Counted from the first letter of the stretch, positions 44,721 to 54,178 are shown. The stretch: DNA of 64,000 nucleotides from Aneurinibacillus tyrosinisolvens (GCF_001015055.1 NZ_BBWZ01000005.1:1-64000), one strand, 5' to 3'. Notes: generated by a model from the letters alone, not told the origin. Translations and numbers: made by a program.

Positions 44721-45206
44721 ATGACGAAGACGGAATCCATTATCGAATTCATTAAAGGCAACGGCTGCGAAGAAGAAGCTGCAAAGCAAATTAAAGAGAA
44801 CGGGTACAAAGCGGTGCAGTCGATTGTTTTTCAGCTGGAGAACGAACTGCGCGCCTCGGCTACTGAAGCGGATTTGGAAGAGTGGAACGATTTCTTCACG
44901 AAAGCAAAACAGGCCGTTCCTTCTCCCGCCCAATACAGCCCGTCGTGGGATGGAATCTGGAAAGAGTTTCACTTCATCTATGAACGAAAAATAGCGGTTC
45001 TGGCACAAATTCCTATTTCGGAAAGAAAGGGAGATTGGCAGGTTATTTTCGACAATCCGTATTCGACCGAAGGGGCAGTCTGCCATGCGTCTTGCAGCCT
45101 GGCAGAAGCAGCTTATTTATATGCAGGCTACGAGTATAGTTTGAAGAAGGCAGAATACGTGAAGCTGCAAAAAGTAAGGGACTATATAACGGCACAGGGA
45201 AAATAA
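44721..45206 (+). CDS. Hypothetical cytosolic protein
   Basis: 161 residues from the ATG at 44721 (GAGGGAG just upstream); the open frame extends further upstream but contains a terminator region. Helical N-terminus (ESIIEFIKGNGCEEEAAKQIKENGYKAVQSIVFQLE), mixed middle with Trp-rich SPSWDGIWKEFHFIYE, and a Tyr-rich end (AAYLYAGYEYSLKKAEYV). No family recognised, no signal peptide. It ends in a bidirectional terminator. Confidence 0.65.
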   Translation: MTKTESIIEFIKGNGCEEEAAKQIKENGYKAVQSIVFQLENELRASATEADLEEWNDFFTKAKQAVPSPAQYSPSWDGIWKEFHFIYERKIAVLAQIPISERKGDWQVIFDNPYSTEGAVCHASCSLAEAAYLYAGYEYSLKKAEYVKLQKVRDYITAQGK

Positions 45207-45240
45207 AAAAGCATCGTCATGAGACGGTGCTTTTTATTTT
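45206..45240. terminator. Bidirectional terminator
   Basis: 13-bp stem AAAAAGCATCGTC/GACGGTGCTTTTT (one G-T pair) between convergent genes. Confidence 0.75.
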
Positions 45241-45713
45241 CGGGGATTATAATACATCACACGATCGTTGAACAGCTGGACCTGTGCTTTGTATTCCTTC
45301 CCTAGATGTTTACAAAATTCATTTGCCTTTCCTTTATCACCGTGCGTCGATTCCTCAGTCAGTGTAATCTGTATGTAATGTTCCTGGGTGGGCGTACTAA
45401 CAGAAGAGGTTTCCTCATCTGCATCGGTTTTCGGCTGTGCCGCTTTTTTCTCAATCTGGCGGGAGCCGACCCCGACCAGTATATATTTGTACAGCTTGCT
45501 GTCCTTTCCCTGCAAGTAAAGCCACTGTCCGCGGGCCTCCGGTTTTTCTACAATCGTGTAAGGAAAGGCAGCGTTATTATACTCCCAGTCCAATTGCTTA
45601 GCTGTTTTGTTTACCATGTCTATGTAATGATTTATTTTTTCCTTCACATCCTGCAAGGACACCTGTTGAACGGTTGAACCTTCAACGAATGTTATGTACG
45701 CACTTCTGCCCAA
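45234..45713 (-). CDS. DUF1885-family protein
   Basis: 159 residues. I choose the TTG at 45713, with AGGAG eight bases upstream; an in-frame GTG at 45722 abuts it. GRSAYITFVEGSTVQQVSLQDVKEKINHYIDM and KQLDWEYNNAAFPYTIVE match DUF1885 of Bacillales. It has a Thr/Gln linker and a second beta-rich lobe. Function unknown. Confidence 0.8.
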   Translation of the reverse strand: MGRSAYITFVEGSTVQQVSLQDVKEKINHYIDMVNKTAKQLDWEYNNAAFPYTIVEKPEARGQWLYLQGKDSKLYKYILVGVGSRQIEKKAAQPKTDADEETSSVSTPTQEHYIQITLTEESTHGDKGKANEFCKHLGKEYKAQVQLFNDRVMYYNPRK

Positions 45714-45911
45714 TCGACTCACTCCTGCTCCCGATTTCTATTTTCATCCTATTTTTCAGTTTAGCATCCCCTCCTCCCTTTGACAACCGAAAAGCCAGTG
45801 GAACATAAAAGGTAATAATAAGATGTTGACTAAATTTTTAGAAAAATATACTATTATATATAAATAAAATAAATTATATTTATTCTTATCGGTGGAGAAG
45901 AGGGGGAAGCG

Positions 45912-46436
45912 GTGGAAAATAGAATGACCGATACACATGAATTGCATGAAGTGTTGAACATACTCAGAGCGATTTCCGTTGTGAACAAGGATGACTGGGA
46001 GACGGCTGCCCGGAGGCTGGACCTTGATTCTGCGGTACAGCTTAACATTCTTTGGATTGTTTATTGCTATGAAGGAGTACGTGTAACCCAGATTGCCGAC
46101 TGGACATTCTGGCATCCGTCTTCTGTTGTTATTCATGTAAAAAAGATGATGGAAAAAGAACTTGTTACCATTGAGAAGAGTGATAAAGACGGCCGCGTTG
46201 TTAATGTTTACTTGACTGACAAGGGAAAACGAATTATTGAGGATAGCCGCCTCCAGGCTCCAGACGTATTCCGCATTACACAGGCATTGGGGAATCTTGA
46301 AACAAAGTATGGAAGAAATGTTTCCGCTTTGTTCTATGAATGCCTCGAATTTTTGGCGGGTGAACTCCACGGACAGGATAGGATTAACTGGATCCGTGAG
46401 GGAGAAGATAAAATGAGAAGGCTGGCTGCGACCTAA
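45912..46436 (+). CDS. MarR-family transcriptional regulator
   Basis: 174 residues; GTG with GAGGGG. The winged helix spans about 50-110 (AVQLNILWIVYCYEGVRVTQIADW, HPSSVVIHVKKMMEKELVTIEKS, DKDGRVVNVYLTDKGKRII), with the wing KDGRVVNVYLT. The arrangement is reminiscent of Hpr/ScoC-type regulators, but a confident assignment is not possible. The upstream region (45830-45890) is extremely AT-rich, with several TATA-like elements. Confidence 0.8.
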   Translation: MENRMTDTHELHEVLNILRAISVVNKDDWETAARRLDLDSAVQLNILWIVYCYEGVRVTQIADWTFWHPSSVVIHVKKMMEKELVTIEKSDKDGRVVNVYLTDKGKRIIEDSRLQAPDVFRITQALGNLETKYGRNVSALFYECLEFLAGELHGQDRINWIREGEDKMRRLAAT

Positions 46437-46444
46437 GGATAATG

Positions 46445-46473
46445 AAAGGCCCCGAGAACCGGGGCCTTTTTTT
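46445..46473. terminator. Bidirectional terminator between marR-like and ccoG-like genes
   Basis: GC-rich stem AAAGGCCCCG/CGGGGCCTTTT with a short loop. Confidence 0.8.
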
Positions 46474-47468
46474 ACTTCTTAATGGGAAAAATATTAATTT
46501 GGCGTGTGATTTCTTTTCCGTCCTCATTCGCAATTTTAACCGTTATTATATTGCTTTGCCCTATGCTCGCCTGATCAACGCGGAACAGGAGGGGGATCGA
46601 CTTTGTGGAATTTGGCCCGGTTTTTACCTCATTAGGCGCCTCTTCAGGGATTTTCAGATTCCACGCAGCGGGAATGTTTTCATAGTTAATATGAAAAACA
46701 GCCGGTTTATTTTTTAGGTTCTCAATTTGAAGATTGTATGTATAAATGATTCGGCCCTGTACAGGCACACCTTGGAGATTTTTGCCGATGCTTATGGCGA
46801 ATCCTATGTTTGTGTAGATGGCGAAGAGCAGGAAGGAAGCCAGAACCATCATGAGAATTGTCAGCGCAAGGCCGGCGCCGCGGAACATATTGCGAACACC
46901 GCCTTTGCGCGAGTTTTTATCTGAAAGGATCATTTGCAGCATGCCATATGGGCAGGCGTTCCGGCAAAAATGATGGCGCAACCGGTTAATCATCACAAAG
47001 AAGAAGACAGATGTAATGCTATAAGCCCAGAGAGACCAGGCGGACGTATCCAAGTTTATAATTTCGTGCAGCAGGTCGGAGGGGTTATAGAAGTAAGCGA
47101 TCATGCTGAATCCAATAAGCGGAGCAAACATGATGGATAGAGCGACATCGAGGGCGGTGCAGAGCGATTTGTTTTCTTTTTAGCCTTTTTGAGTGAGTGA
47201 TTTTCGTTAAATAGCCGGAGAATGTATTGTGCGGGCACATCCAGCCGCAGAATTGCCGGCCAAACCACTGCGCAATGGAGACGAATGCAAAAACAAGCAG
47301 AAGAACGGTGAGCAGCAAAATGAGCCCGTCGCTGAAAGAAAAGCGCTGCCGCAATACGTAAAAGTGTAAATCTACTAAATCAATGCGGAAAATATCCAGC
47401 AGGGGAACAATAAAAAATAATAAGAGTATAGAAATTTGCGTAATCGTACGTTTTTTCACAATGCCCAC
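46472..47468 (-). pseudogene. 4Fe-4S membrane protein of the CcoG/RdxA type, frameshifted
   Basis: The N-terminal frame (47468 down to about 47185) has the first transmembrane helices, FGRQFCGWMCPHNTF and THSKRLKRKQ. The C-terminal frame (from about 47185 to 46472) has ALSIMFAPLIGFSMIAY, the second cluster motif FCRNACPYGMLQMI, more helices and a C-terminal Ig-like periplasmic domain. The shift lies in A-rich runs at 47171-47190. The join gives a ~332-residue protein of CcoG type, which assembles copper/haem oxidases or carries electrons. Two Cys motifs are seen (CGWMCP and CRNACP). No oxidase genes are adjacent. Confidence 0.75.
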
Positions 47469-47666
47469 CCTTTATCCAATTTTCTTTTGTTTCTCTGTAA
47501 ATGAAGCATGTGTACTGCTATAATTTATTGTCGCACAACAGGCTGTGTAAGGTGAAGTGAACAGTTTGTGACCTTCCGCCTATTTCTATATATTTCTGTT
47601 CCATAAACACTATAGGTATGGTAGAATGAATTAACAGTAAATTCAAAAAAAAAGGAGGATTTCTAA

Positions 47667-47960
47667 ATGTTCGAGCGTCTTTATGACACGACAGAAACAA
47701 CAAAAGTAAACTTCATAGGATTTGTTTCTGATAACGCCCGTTATGATTTCGGTCTTGTGTACACGAATCAATTTTTTGGAAAGCCTCTGGTGATTTGCAT
47801 GCAAACCGGCCGATCCTCACTGTTATGCACGGAGGATGCACAAAACATCAGCGTATTGAAGGAGAAGTTCTCAATTGGAAATGATGAGGAAGCGCAAGAG
47901 TTATCTATCTTTTTGCAAAGCCAGCTCCCTCTCACGGACACAATAATCCCACAGTATTAA
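47667..47960 (+). CDS. DUF3055-family protein
   Basis: 97 residues; AAAGGAGG before the ATG. LYDTTETTKVNFIGFVSDNARYDFGLVYTNQFFGK, then RSSLLCTEDA, matches DUF3055 of Bacillales (about 90-100 residues). Cytosolic. Function unknown. A long inverted repeat terminator follows. Confidence 0.82.
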   Translation: MFERLYDTTETTKVNFIGFVSDNARYDFGLVYTNQFFGKPLVICMQTGRSSLLCTEDAQNISVLKEKFSIGNDEEAQELSIFLQSQLPLTDTIIPQY

Positions 47961-48008
47961 TCGCATGCCACGCGCTGCGACTGTGAAAATGAATAGCAGC
48001 ATACGAAG

Positions 48009-48045
48009 AGGGCCTTCAGTTTTTACGACTGAAGGCCCTTTTTTA
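48009..48045 (+). terminator. Terminator of the DUF3055 gene
   Basis: 12-bp perfect stem AGGGCCTTCAGT/ACTGAAGGCCCT with T6. Confidence 0.85.
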
Positions 48046-48075
48046 CGGTGTGGAAAAAAAATTAATGAAAACCCG

Positions 48076-48104
48076 TTGACGAAATTAGTATGTCATATTA
48101 TAGT
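48076..48104 (+). promoter_or_regulatory. Sigma-A promoter of the SR1-like RNA
   Basis: TTGACG (48076-48081), 17-bp spacer, TATAGT (48099-48104). Predicted transcription start near 48111. The spacing and sequence are close to consensus, and the promoter sits 65 bp after the previous terminator. Confidence 0.7.
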
Positions 48105-48110
48105 ATCAAT

Positions 48111-48360
48111 ATAACACATTAAATCGGATTTACTTTCGATGTTGTATAACCTAATTCATTATTACGATATAAAATGGAGGTTGAATGCTATGGGAACGAT
48201 TGTATGCCAACATTGTGACAAGATTATCGAACATTATGAAAATGACAAAGTACAAGTCCTTTACGCATCCGGCTCCGGATGCCCGACATGTGAAGAAGAA
48301 AAATAGTGGAACGAGAATAGATAAAGCCCCTCGCTTAAACAAACGAGGGGCCTTTTTTTG
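48111..48360 (+). ncRNA. SR1-like dual-function RNA
   Basis: A ~250-nt unit with its own promoter and a strong terminator (stem GCCCCTCG/CGAGGGGC, T7, at 48324-48359). It encodes the SR1P-like peptide at 48190-48306. In B. subtilis SR1 RNA (about 205 nt) is encoded next to speA, base-pairs with ahrC mRNA to block its translation, and encodes SR1P. Here it lies immediately convergent to speA, and argR/ahrC is at 34091. Base-pairing to argR was not tested. Confidence 0.7.
48190..48306 (+). CDS. SR1P-type GapA-binding peptide
   Basis: 38 residues; TGGAGG ten bases before the ATG. MGTIVCQHCDKIIEHYENDK, then VQVLYASGSGCPTCEEEK, matches SR1P (MGTIVCQDC start, an acidic-Lys-VxxLY middle, and a C-terminal Cys pair). 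CxxC pairs at 6-9 and 31-34 suggest zinc or disulfide binding. SR1P binds glyceraldehyde-3-phosphate dehydrogenase GapA and promotes its interaction with RNase J1. It is encoded within the SR1-like RNA, convergent with speA. Confidence 0.85.
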   Translation: MGTIVCQHCDKIIEHYENDKVQVLYASGSGCPTCEEEK

Positions 48361-48373
48361 CGGATAGTTCCTG

Positions 48374-49843
48374 TTATTTAATGGCCTGAGTCCGCTTAAT
48401 TACTTTAATCGTTTCAATCGATTCGTCCTCCGGCCCCTGGACGGGAAGGCCGGCTTCGAGATTTTCCATAATGTAGTCGATGTTATCCTGCGTAATAATT
48501 TCACCGGGCATTAATATTGAAATGCCTGGCGGGTAAACCATGATGAATTCTGCCATAATCTGGCCGGCAGTTTCCCTTAGAGGAACAATCTCCGTCTCGG
48601 AATAGAAAGCCTCTCTCGGTAACAGAGACAAATCAGGGATTTTCGGCAGGTGTACGGTAAAAGGCTTTACAGCGCTTTGTCCAAGCTGAATACGAGCAAG
48701 CTCGCGCAGCGCCTGTACGAGCGTTGTTACCGTAAGAATCGTATCTCCCGGTGTGATAAGGCAGAGGATGTTATACAAATCGCTCAGTTCAACTTCAATA
48801 TTATATTTCTCACGCAGCCACACTTCCACCTGGTGCCCTGTGAGGCCGATTCCGCGAACCTGAATAATCAGCTTCGAAGGATCCATATCATAGGTGGCGA
48901 CATCGCCGAGAATTTCTTTTCCTACACAGTATAGACCGGGGATACTGTTAATCTCCTCCCGCGTATATGCAGCCAGCTCGAGCACACGGTCCATCATCTC
49001 TTTTCCTTTCTCAACGAGATGTTTCCTTGCAACATCAAGCGATGCAAGAAGCAGGTACGAGGTGGATGTCGTTGTCAGCATACTAATAACAGATTTGACG
49101 CGATTGGCGGAAACCAATCCTTCCCGTACGTTAAGTACAGAGCTCTGGGTCATGGACCCCCCGAGCTTGTGGACGCTTGTTGCGGCCATATCGGCACCTG
49201 CCTGCATGGCAGACATCGGCATCCCTTCATGGAAGTGAATGTGTACCCCGTGGGCTTCGTCTACGAGGACAGGCACGTTGAATTCATGCGCAACATCCAC
49301 AATTTCTTTTAAGTTTGCCGCAATCCCAAAGTAGGTTGGATTGATAACGACAACCCCTTTAGCAGTCGGGTTTTGTTCAAGCGCTTTTCGCACAGAATCT
49401 GTTGTAATGCCGTGTGCGATACCAAGGTTGGCGTCCATTACCGGGTGGATAAATACCGGAATGGCGCCCGCGAAAATAATCGCAGACAAAACAGATTTAT
49501 GCACATTGCGCGGAACGATAATTTTCTCTCCCGGACCGACAACAGCCATTACCATTGTCATGATAGCTCCGCTTGTTCCCTGCACAGAAAAAAACGTATA
49601 GTCAGCGCCGAAGGCTTCGGCGGCAAGTTCCTGCGCTTCTTTAATCATGCCTCTTGGATGGTGCAAATCATCAAGAGGAGCAATGTTAATTAAATCGATT
49701 GAAAGTGCATTCTGGCCGATAAAATCGCGGAACTCCGGGTGCATACCGGCTCCTTTTTTGTGGCCAGGAATGTGAAACTGGATCGGATTGCGCCGAGCAT
49801 GTTCCAGGAGCCCTGTAAACAGGGGAGTTTTAGATTGATCCAT
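48374..49843 (-). CDS. speA: Arginine decarboxylase SpeA-type (PLP, Orn/Lys/Arg family)
   Basis: 489 residues. N-terminal FHIPGHKKGAGMHPEF, the PLP-Lys in TSVHKLGGSMTQSS, the Asp/His pair of LVDEAHGVH and the C-terminal domain GEIITQDNIDYIM are typical of short (about 490-residue) Bacillus-type arginine/lysine decarboxylases. It makes agmatine for spermidine synthesis. It sits next to the SR1-like RNA, as B. subtilis speA does. It has its own promoter upstream; a DUF1054 (yktB) gene lies close by. Confidence 0.92.
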   Translation of the reverse strand: MDQSKTPLFTGLLEHARRNPIQFHIPGHKKGAGMHPEFRDFIGQNALSIDLINIAPLDDLHHPRGMIKEAQELAAEAFGADYTFFSVQGTSGAIMTMVMAVVGPGEKIIVPRNVHKSVLSAIIFAGAIPVFIHPVMDANLGIAHGITTDSVRKALEQNPTAKGVVVINPTYFGIAANLKEIVDVAHEFNVPVLVDEAHGVHIHFHEGMPMSAMQAGADMAATSVHKLGGSMTQSSVLNVREGLVSANRVKSVISMLTTTSTSYLLLASLDVARKHLVEKGKEMMDRVLELAAYTREEINSIPGLYCVGKEILGDVATYDMDPSKLIIQVRGIGLTGHQVEVWLREKYNIEVELSDLYNILCLITPGDTILTVTTLVQALRELARIQLGQSAVKPFTVHLPKIPDLSLLPREAFYSETEIVPLRETAGQIMAEFIMVYPPGISILMPGEIITQDNIDYIMENLEAGLPVQGPEDESIETIKVIKRTQAIK

Positions 49844-49896
49844 GCTTCATTCCCCATTTCCTTCATAGTACGTACCACTCGTTGTGATTGCAGCTA

Positions 49897-49924
49897 ATTA
49901 TAACAAACAAGCTTATGATAACAA
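49897..49924 (-). promoter_or_regulatory. Candidate sigma-A promoter of speA
   Basis: On the minus strand TTGTTA (49919-49924), 16-bp spacer, TATAAT (49897-49902). It lies 54 bp before the speA start. A TAACAAACAA direct repeat (x2) overlaps it on the plus strand. Confidence 0.5.
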
Positions 49925-50090
49925 ACAAATTGAGTATATCAAAATGATGCCCGAATGCAAGCGATTCCTTGCAAATTTATTCATGTTCGGGCAGGGTTTA
50001 TACGCATATTGTTTAAAAATTTAAAGGATTTGCTATTTATAAAGCGAATACCTAAAGAAGAGAAACCATAATAAAGAGAGGGAGAGCGAC

Positions 50091-51068
50091 ATGAACACAC
50101 GTGTAACTGAAATTTTTGGGATTAAATATCCGATTGTCCAAGGCGGGCTTGCTTACCTTGCGTATGCAGAATTAGCGGCTGCCGTTTCAAACGCCGGCGG
50201 GCTTGGGCAGATTACGGCGATGACGCTCGGAACGCCGGAAAAGCTGCGGGCTGAAATTCAAAAAGTACGCACGCTGACGGATAAGCCTTTCGGGGTGAAT
50301 TTTGCCATTGGCCAGCATGGCCGTCCGTATGAAGAAATGCTGGAGGTGGCGATTGAAGAGAAGGTTGCCGCGATTTCGGTAACAGGCGGAAATCCCAAGC
50401 CGATATTCGAGCGTCTTCAAGGAGAAAACATTCGCACGCTTGTCCTCGTTGCCGGGGTGCGCCAGGCGCAGAAGGCAGAAGAGCTCGGAGCGGACGCGGT
50501 CATGGCGGTAGGACAGGAAGGCGGCGGCCATTTGGGCCGTGACGATATCGGTACGATGGTGCTTATTCCGCGCGTTGTAGAGTCCGTTTCCATTCCCGTG
50601 CTGGCGAGCGGCGGCATCGGTGACGGCAGGGGGCTTCTTGCGGCGCTTGCGCTCGGCGCGGAAGGAATTGAAATGGGTACACGGTTTATTGCCACGCAGG
50701 AATGCGTGCACGCGAGCGAAGCGTACAAGCAGGCCATCCTTCAAGGAAAAGAAACAGATACTGTTATTATTAAGAAGACGCTGGGAGCTCCGGGCCGTGT
50801 GCTGAAGACAGAACACGCGCTTAGCATCATTTCACGTGAGCAGGAAGGTGTAACGTACGAGGATATTAAAGATATGGTTAGCGGCAGGGCGAACCGTGAA
50901 TATATTTATGATGGCAATGAGGCGGCCGGGTACGGTTGGGCCGGGCAGGTTATCGGCTTGATCAACGATGTACCGACCGTACAGCAGCTCTTTGATGACA
51001 TGTTTGCCCAGGCGGATGCGGCCAGACTGCGTATCAATGAGAGTTTCAAGGTAAGTAACCAGGTTTAA
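50091..51068 (+). CDS. Nitronate monooxygenase/FabK-like FMN oxidoreductase
   Basis: 325 residues; AGGGAGAG before the ATG. The TIM-barrel NMO/FabK family features are EIFGIKYPIVQGGLAYLAYAELAAAVSNAGGLGQI, the QEGGGHLGRDDIGTMVLIP phosphate-binding region, and LASGGIGDGRGLLAALALGAEGIEMGTRF. It oxidises alkyl nitronates or reduces enoyl-ACP; these cannot be told apart from sequence. fabI in the same window makes a FabK role redundant, so NMO activity is favoured. Confidence 0.85.
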   Translation: MNTRVTEIFGIKYPIVQGGLAYLAYAELAAAVSNAGGLGQITAMTLGTPEKLRAEIQKVRTLTDKPFGVNFAIGQHGRPYEEMLEVAIEEKVAAISVTGGNPKPIFERLQGENIRTLVLVAGVRQAQKAEELGADAVMAVGQEGGGHLGRDDIGTMVLIPRVVESVSIPVLASGGIGDGRGLLAALALGAEGIEMGTRFIATQECVHASEAYKQAILQGKETDTVIIKKTLGAPGRVLKTEHALSIISREQEGVTYEDIKDMVSGRANREYIYDGNEAAGYGWAGQVIGLINDVPTVQQLFDDMFAQADAARLRINESFKVSNQV

Positions 51069-51072
51069 GGTG

Positions 51073-51116
51073 AAAAAGAAGGGGGCACGGAAAAATCGCA
51101 CCCCCTTCTTTTTTTC
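51073..51116. terminator. Bidirectional terminator between NMO and DUF1054 genes
   Basis: Stem AAAAAGAAGGGGG/CCCCCTTCTTTTT with an 18-nt loop. Confidence 0.8.
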
Positions 51117-51117
51117 G

Positions 51118-51750
51118 TCACACCGAAACACGGCATAGTTCATACAGCGGCTTTAATGTGAGGAACGTATGTTCTATTTTTTCCAGCAGTGCCTGTCCGT
51201 CGGAAACGATGGGGTCATGCCTGTCGATCGTAATTCCGCAAAGGATTTCGGACTTTTTCACATGCTTTAATTTATGTATAGCGTCCGTTATTTTGGCTTC
51301 ATCCATTTCCGAGCTTGAAAACACCTGTGGCTTTGTGTGGTCAAGCGACCATACAAACTCTTCCGGAAGGTGAGGAAGGATGCTTGTACGGTGCTGCTCA
51401 AGCTGCCGGGCAAAGTCGGGCTTTAACGGAGATTCATAAATGATCGCAAACCAGACAAATAGGTGGGTTTCCCACAGGCCAACCTGAAAATGCGGCAGCA
51501 TTTTATAGCCTCTTTTATTCGCAGCCCAGGCCACCCACGTATCAACCGGGGGATGGACGGTCCGCCTTGCATGCTTGGCTGTGTGGTAAAACATTTCATC
51601 TCCCATTTCGCTTGAAAGCAGCGGAGCAAAGTAGGCACCCAGCTCCTCCAGCTTTGGGCGAACGGATGCTTTTAAAGCTTCCATTCGGGCTTCCAGGCCC
51701 GGGATGGTAAATACAGCAAAATCTTCTTGTGAAAATCCCTTGAAGCTCAT
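51118..51750 (-). CDS. YktB-type DUF1054 protein
   Basis: 210 residues, the typical length. [70 protein letters not shown] and [11 protein letters not shown] are the family signature. It is soluble, of unknown function, and co-located with speA as in B. subtilis (yktB). Confidence 0.9.
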   Translation of the reverse strand: MSFKGFSQEDFAVFTIPGLEARMEALKASVRPKLEELGAYFAPLLSSEMGDEMFYHTAKHARRTVHPPVDTWVAWAANKRGYKMLPHFQVGLWETHLFVWFAIIYESPLKPDFARQLEQHRTSILPHLPEEFVWSLDHTKPQVFSSSEMDEAKITDAIHKLKHVKKSEILCGITIDRHDPIVSDGQALLEKIEHTFLTLKPLYELCRVSV

Positions 51751-51903
51751 ACGGTTTCTCCTCCTATTTCACATAACTGTCATGATCCTACCATATCGCT
51801 CATACAATGTTAAACAACAAATTCCCATTGCTTTTATAGTTTATCTATTATAAAATGAGATAAACAAAAATTTCAGAATATTTAGTAAAATGGAGGGATA
51901 ATC

Positions 51904-52503
51904 ATGCATGCATACGACCAGGTTGAATATAGCGATGTGGCACTGTGGTTTACGGAGAGTCAGATTCAAGAACTCGTAGCGCAACTGGCGGAGCAGGGCA
52001 TAACGGTCGCATGGAAAGAAACGGGCAAATACTTTTTCCTCTCCGTTCAAACAGGATATGAAACACATCGGTTCACGTTTAAAAAGGTCGGTCGCCGTTA
52101 TCGGTTGCGCAACCGGCATTACAATATTAAAGACCAGAGCTTTGAGAAAATTCTTCAGCATTTTATTGAGCAATCCAAAGGGCATGCCGTTGTAAAAATG
52201 TTTTTTGGCGGACAGCTTGTTGTGCAGAGAATTCGGTATGGGGAAGCCGATCGAATTATTAAAATATCGGGAGGACAGCGGGAGGTCATTTTTGAGAAAG
52301 AATGTACAGTAACGCTAGAGGACGTGATGGAAGCACTGAAGCGCTGTGATGCTGAAGAAAGGATCCCTGTATTGGAGCTTGAAATTGACTATGAATTAGC
52401 CATTCTTTATGAAGCTCTGCAAGTACAGAACAAAGGGCAGATTGAGGTATCAAAGAGCAAGCTTTGCCAGCTGCACCAGGAGCGAATCATGCTCGAAGTT
52501 TAG
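51904..52503 (+). CDS. Hypothetical protein, 199 residues
   Basis: The ATG at 51904 is preceded by TGGAGGG. N-terminal half has mixed alpha/beta with aromatic and Arg-rich segments (HRFTFKKVGRRYRLRNRHYN), C-terminal half is Glu/Lys-rich helical. No catalytic motif and no signal peptide or transmembrane helix. It does not resemble a non-ribosomal peptide synthetase module. Monocistronic with a clear terminator. Confidence 0.7.
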   Translation: MHAYDQVEYSDVALWFTESQIQELVAQLAEQGITVAWKETGKYFFLSVQTGYETHRFTFKKVGRRYRLRNRHYNIKDQSFEKILQHFIEQSKGHAVVKMFFGGQLVVQRIRYGEADRIIKISGGQREVIFEKECTVTLEDVMEALKRCDAEERIPVLELEIDYELAILYEALQVQNKGQIEVSKSKLCQLHQERIMLEV

Positions 52504-52544
52504 GAAGCCAGATGGGAAGGAAATTAAGGCCTTTTTGCAGAATT

Positions 52545-52574
52545 AGCATACTTAGGATAAGTATGCTTTTTTTG
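52545..52574 (+). terminator. Terminator of the 199-residue gene
   Basis: 10-bp perfect stem AGCATACTTA/TAAGTATGCT with T7. Confidence 0.85.
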
Positions 52575-52627
52575 TGTGCATTATGCATACGAATGGCTGA
52601 TTTATTACTAGATGGGGGTGCTGTACC

Positions 52628-54136
52628 GTGAAAATCAAAATTTCCACCGAAAGAATGTCATCGATTGCGACGGACTGTCTCATTGTCACGTACTGTGAAG
52701 ACCAGGACAATGTGAAAGGATATACGAAAACGGTAGATGACGCATTGGGACACCGGATTTCCCAGCTCATTGCGGAGAAAGAGATTACGGGGAAATTCGG
52801 AGAAATTACGCTATTGCACAACTGGGGGAAAATCCCAGCGAAACGTACGATTGTGGTTGGCCTAGGAAAAGAAAACAAGCTGACTGTGGAAAAAGTGCGG
52901 GATGCCATCGGAATTGGTGCAAGACATGCACAGAAAAAGGGGATAAAAAATATCGCATTCGGCGTATCCAATTATTATGTGGAGAAGAAATTCTGGAACC
53001 CGGTTGATATTGTCCAGGGTGTTGTTGAAGGTGTCGAGTTAGGTACCTATACATTTACCGGTTATAAGAAGAAGGGAACGGAAGCGCCCGCGATCCAGGA
53101 TTTTATTTTAGTTGTAAGCGAGGAGCTGGAGCGAGATGCGATTCAAGGCGGGCTTGATCGGGCGGATGCGGCCGCGCATGCAACCAATTTTACCCGGGAT
53201 CTTGTAAATGAGCCGGGCAATAAAATGACGCCGGCAATTCTGGCAGAGAAAGCGAAAGAAGTTGCGCACAGGCGAAATCTTGAGGTTAAAGTGCTCCATA
53301 AGCAGGATCTTGAGGAACTCGGGATGGGAGCGCTTCTTGGTGTGGGACAGGCCAGCACAAATGAGCCGAAGATGATAGTGATGAAATATTATGGTGCAGC
53401 TGACAGTAGAGAAGTGCTCGGATACGTTGGAAAAGGAGTTACCTTCGATACGGGCGGCATTCAGGTAAAGCCGGACGAACACATGGGAGAAATGAAAACG
53501 GATATGGCCGGTGCGGCGGCGGTTATCGGTGCAATGGACGCCATTGGCGCGCTGCAGCCGCATGTCAATGTGATTGCAGTCATTCCAACATGTGAAAACA
53601 TGATCGCCGGAAACAACCTGAAGCCGGCTGATGTGATTACTTCTTTTGCGGGAAAAACGATTGAAATTGTACATACGGATGCGGAAGGAAGGTTAATTCT
53701 TGCAGATGGGGTCGCTTATGCGAAGCACCTTGGGGCCACCAAACTTATCGATGTAGCTACATTGACCGGCTCCGTTATATCCGCACTTGGGCACGTTGCA
53801 ACCGGGGTTATGACGAACAACGAAGAGTGGCTGGAAGAAGTAAAAGCAGCCGCACGCCTGGCGGGAGAAAAGGTATGGCAGCTGCCTTTGTATGAAGAGT
53901 ATCAGGAATACATCGAAAGTGAGATTGCGGATATTAAGAATGATGCCGGTCGTCCTGCCGGGTCGATACAGGGTGCTCTTTTCATTGGGGAGTTTGCCGG
54001 GGACACGCCGTGGGCTCACCTTGATATTGCAGGGACAGCCACAACGGATAAGGATAAGGGGCACAACCCAACCGGGGCGACAGGGGTAGCCGTCCGGACG
54101 CTGCTCCAGCTGGCCCTGCGTTTTGGCGGAAAGTAA
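52628..54136 (+). CDS. pepA: Leucyl aminopeptidase PepA (M17)
   Basis: 502 residues; GTG start with GGGGGTG. The N-terminal domain (to about 170) is followed by the M17 metallo-peptidase domain: VGKGVTFDTGGIQVKP (metal-binding Lys, Asp), DMAGAAAVIGAM, and HTDAEGRLILADGVAYA (signature NTDAEGR-like with His at the first position instead of Asn). The Zn/Mn-dependent enzyme releases N-terminal amino acids. It is monocistronic. Confidence 0.93.
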   Translation: MKIKISTERMSSIATDCLIVTYCEDQDNVKGYTKTVDDALGHRISQLIAEKEITGKFGEITLLHNWGKIPAKRTIVVGLGKENKLTVEKVRDAIGIGARHAQKKGIKNIAFGVSNYYVEKKFWNPVDIVQGVVEGVELGTYTFTGYKKKGTEAPAIQDFILVVSEELERDAIQGGLDRADAAAHATNFTRDLVNEPGNKMTPAILAEKAKEVAHRRNLEVKVLHKQDLEELGMGALLGVGQASTNEPKMIVMKYYGAADSREVLGYVGKGVTFDTGGIQVKPDEHMGEMKTDMAGAAAVIGAMDAIGALQPHVNVIAVIPTCENMIAGNNLKPADVITSFAGKTIEIVHTDAEGRLILADGVAYAKHLGATKLIDVATLTGSVISALGHVATGVMTNNEEWLEEVKAAARLAGEKVWQLPLYEEYQEYIESEIADIKNDAGRPAGSIQGALFIGEFAGDTPWAHLDIAGTATTDKDKGHNPTGATGVAVRTLLQLALRFGGK

Positions 54137-54141
54137 ACAAG

Positions 54142-54178
54142 AAAAAAGGGAGTTCATTCCACTTGTCCTCCCTTTTTT
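54142..54178 (+). terminator. Terminator of pepA
   Basis: 11-bp stem AAAAAAGGGAG/CTCCCTTTTTT with a short loop. Confidence 0.85.

Noticed and set aside
51904-52503. Non-ribosomal peptide synthetase module as label for the 199-residue protein
   Set aside because: No adenylation, condensation or carrier motif (no LGGxS) is present.
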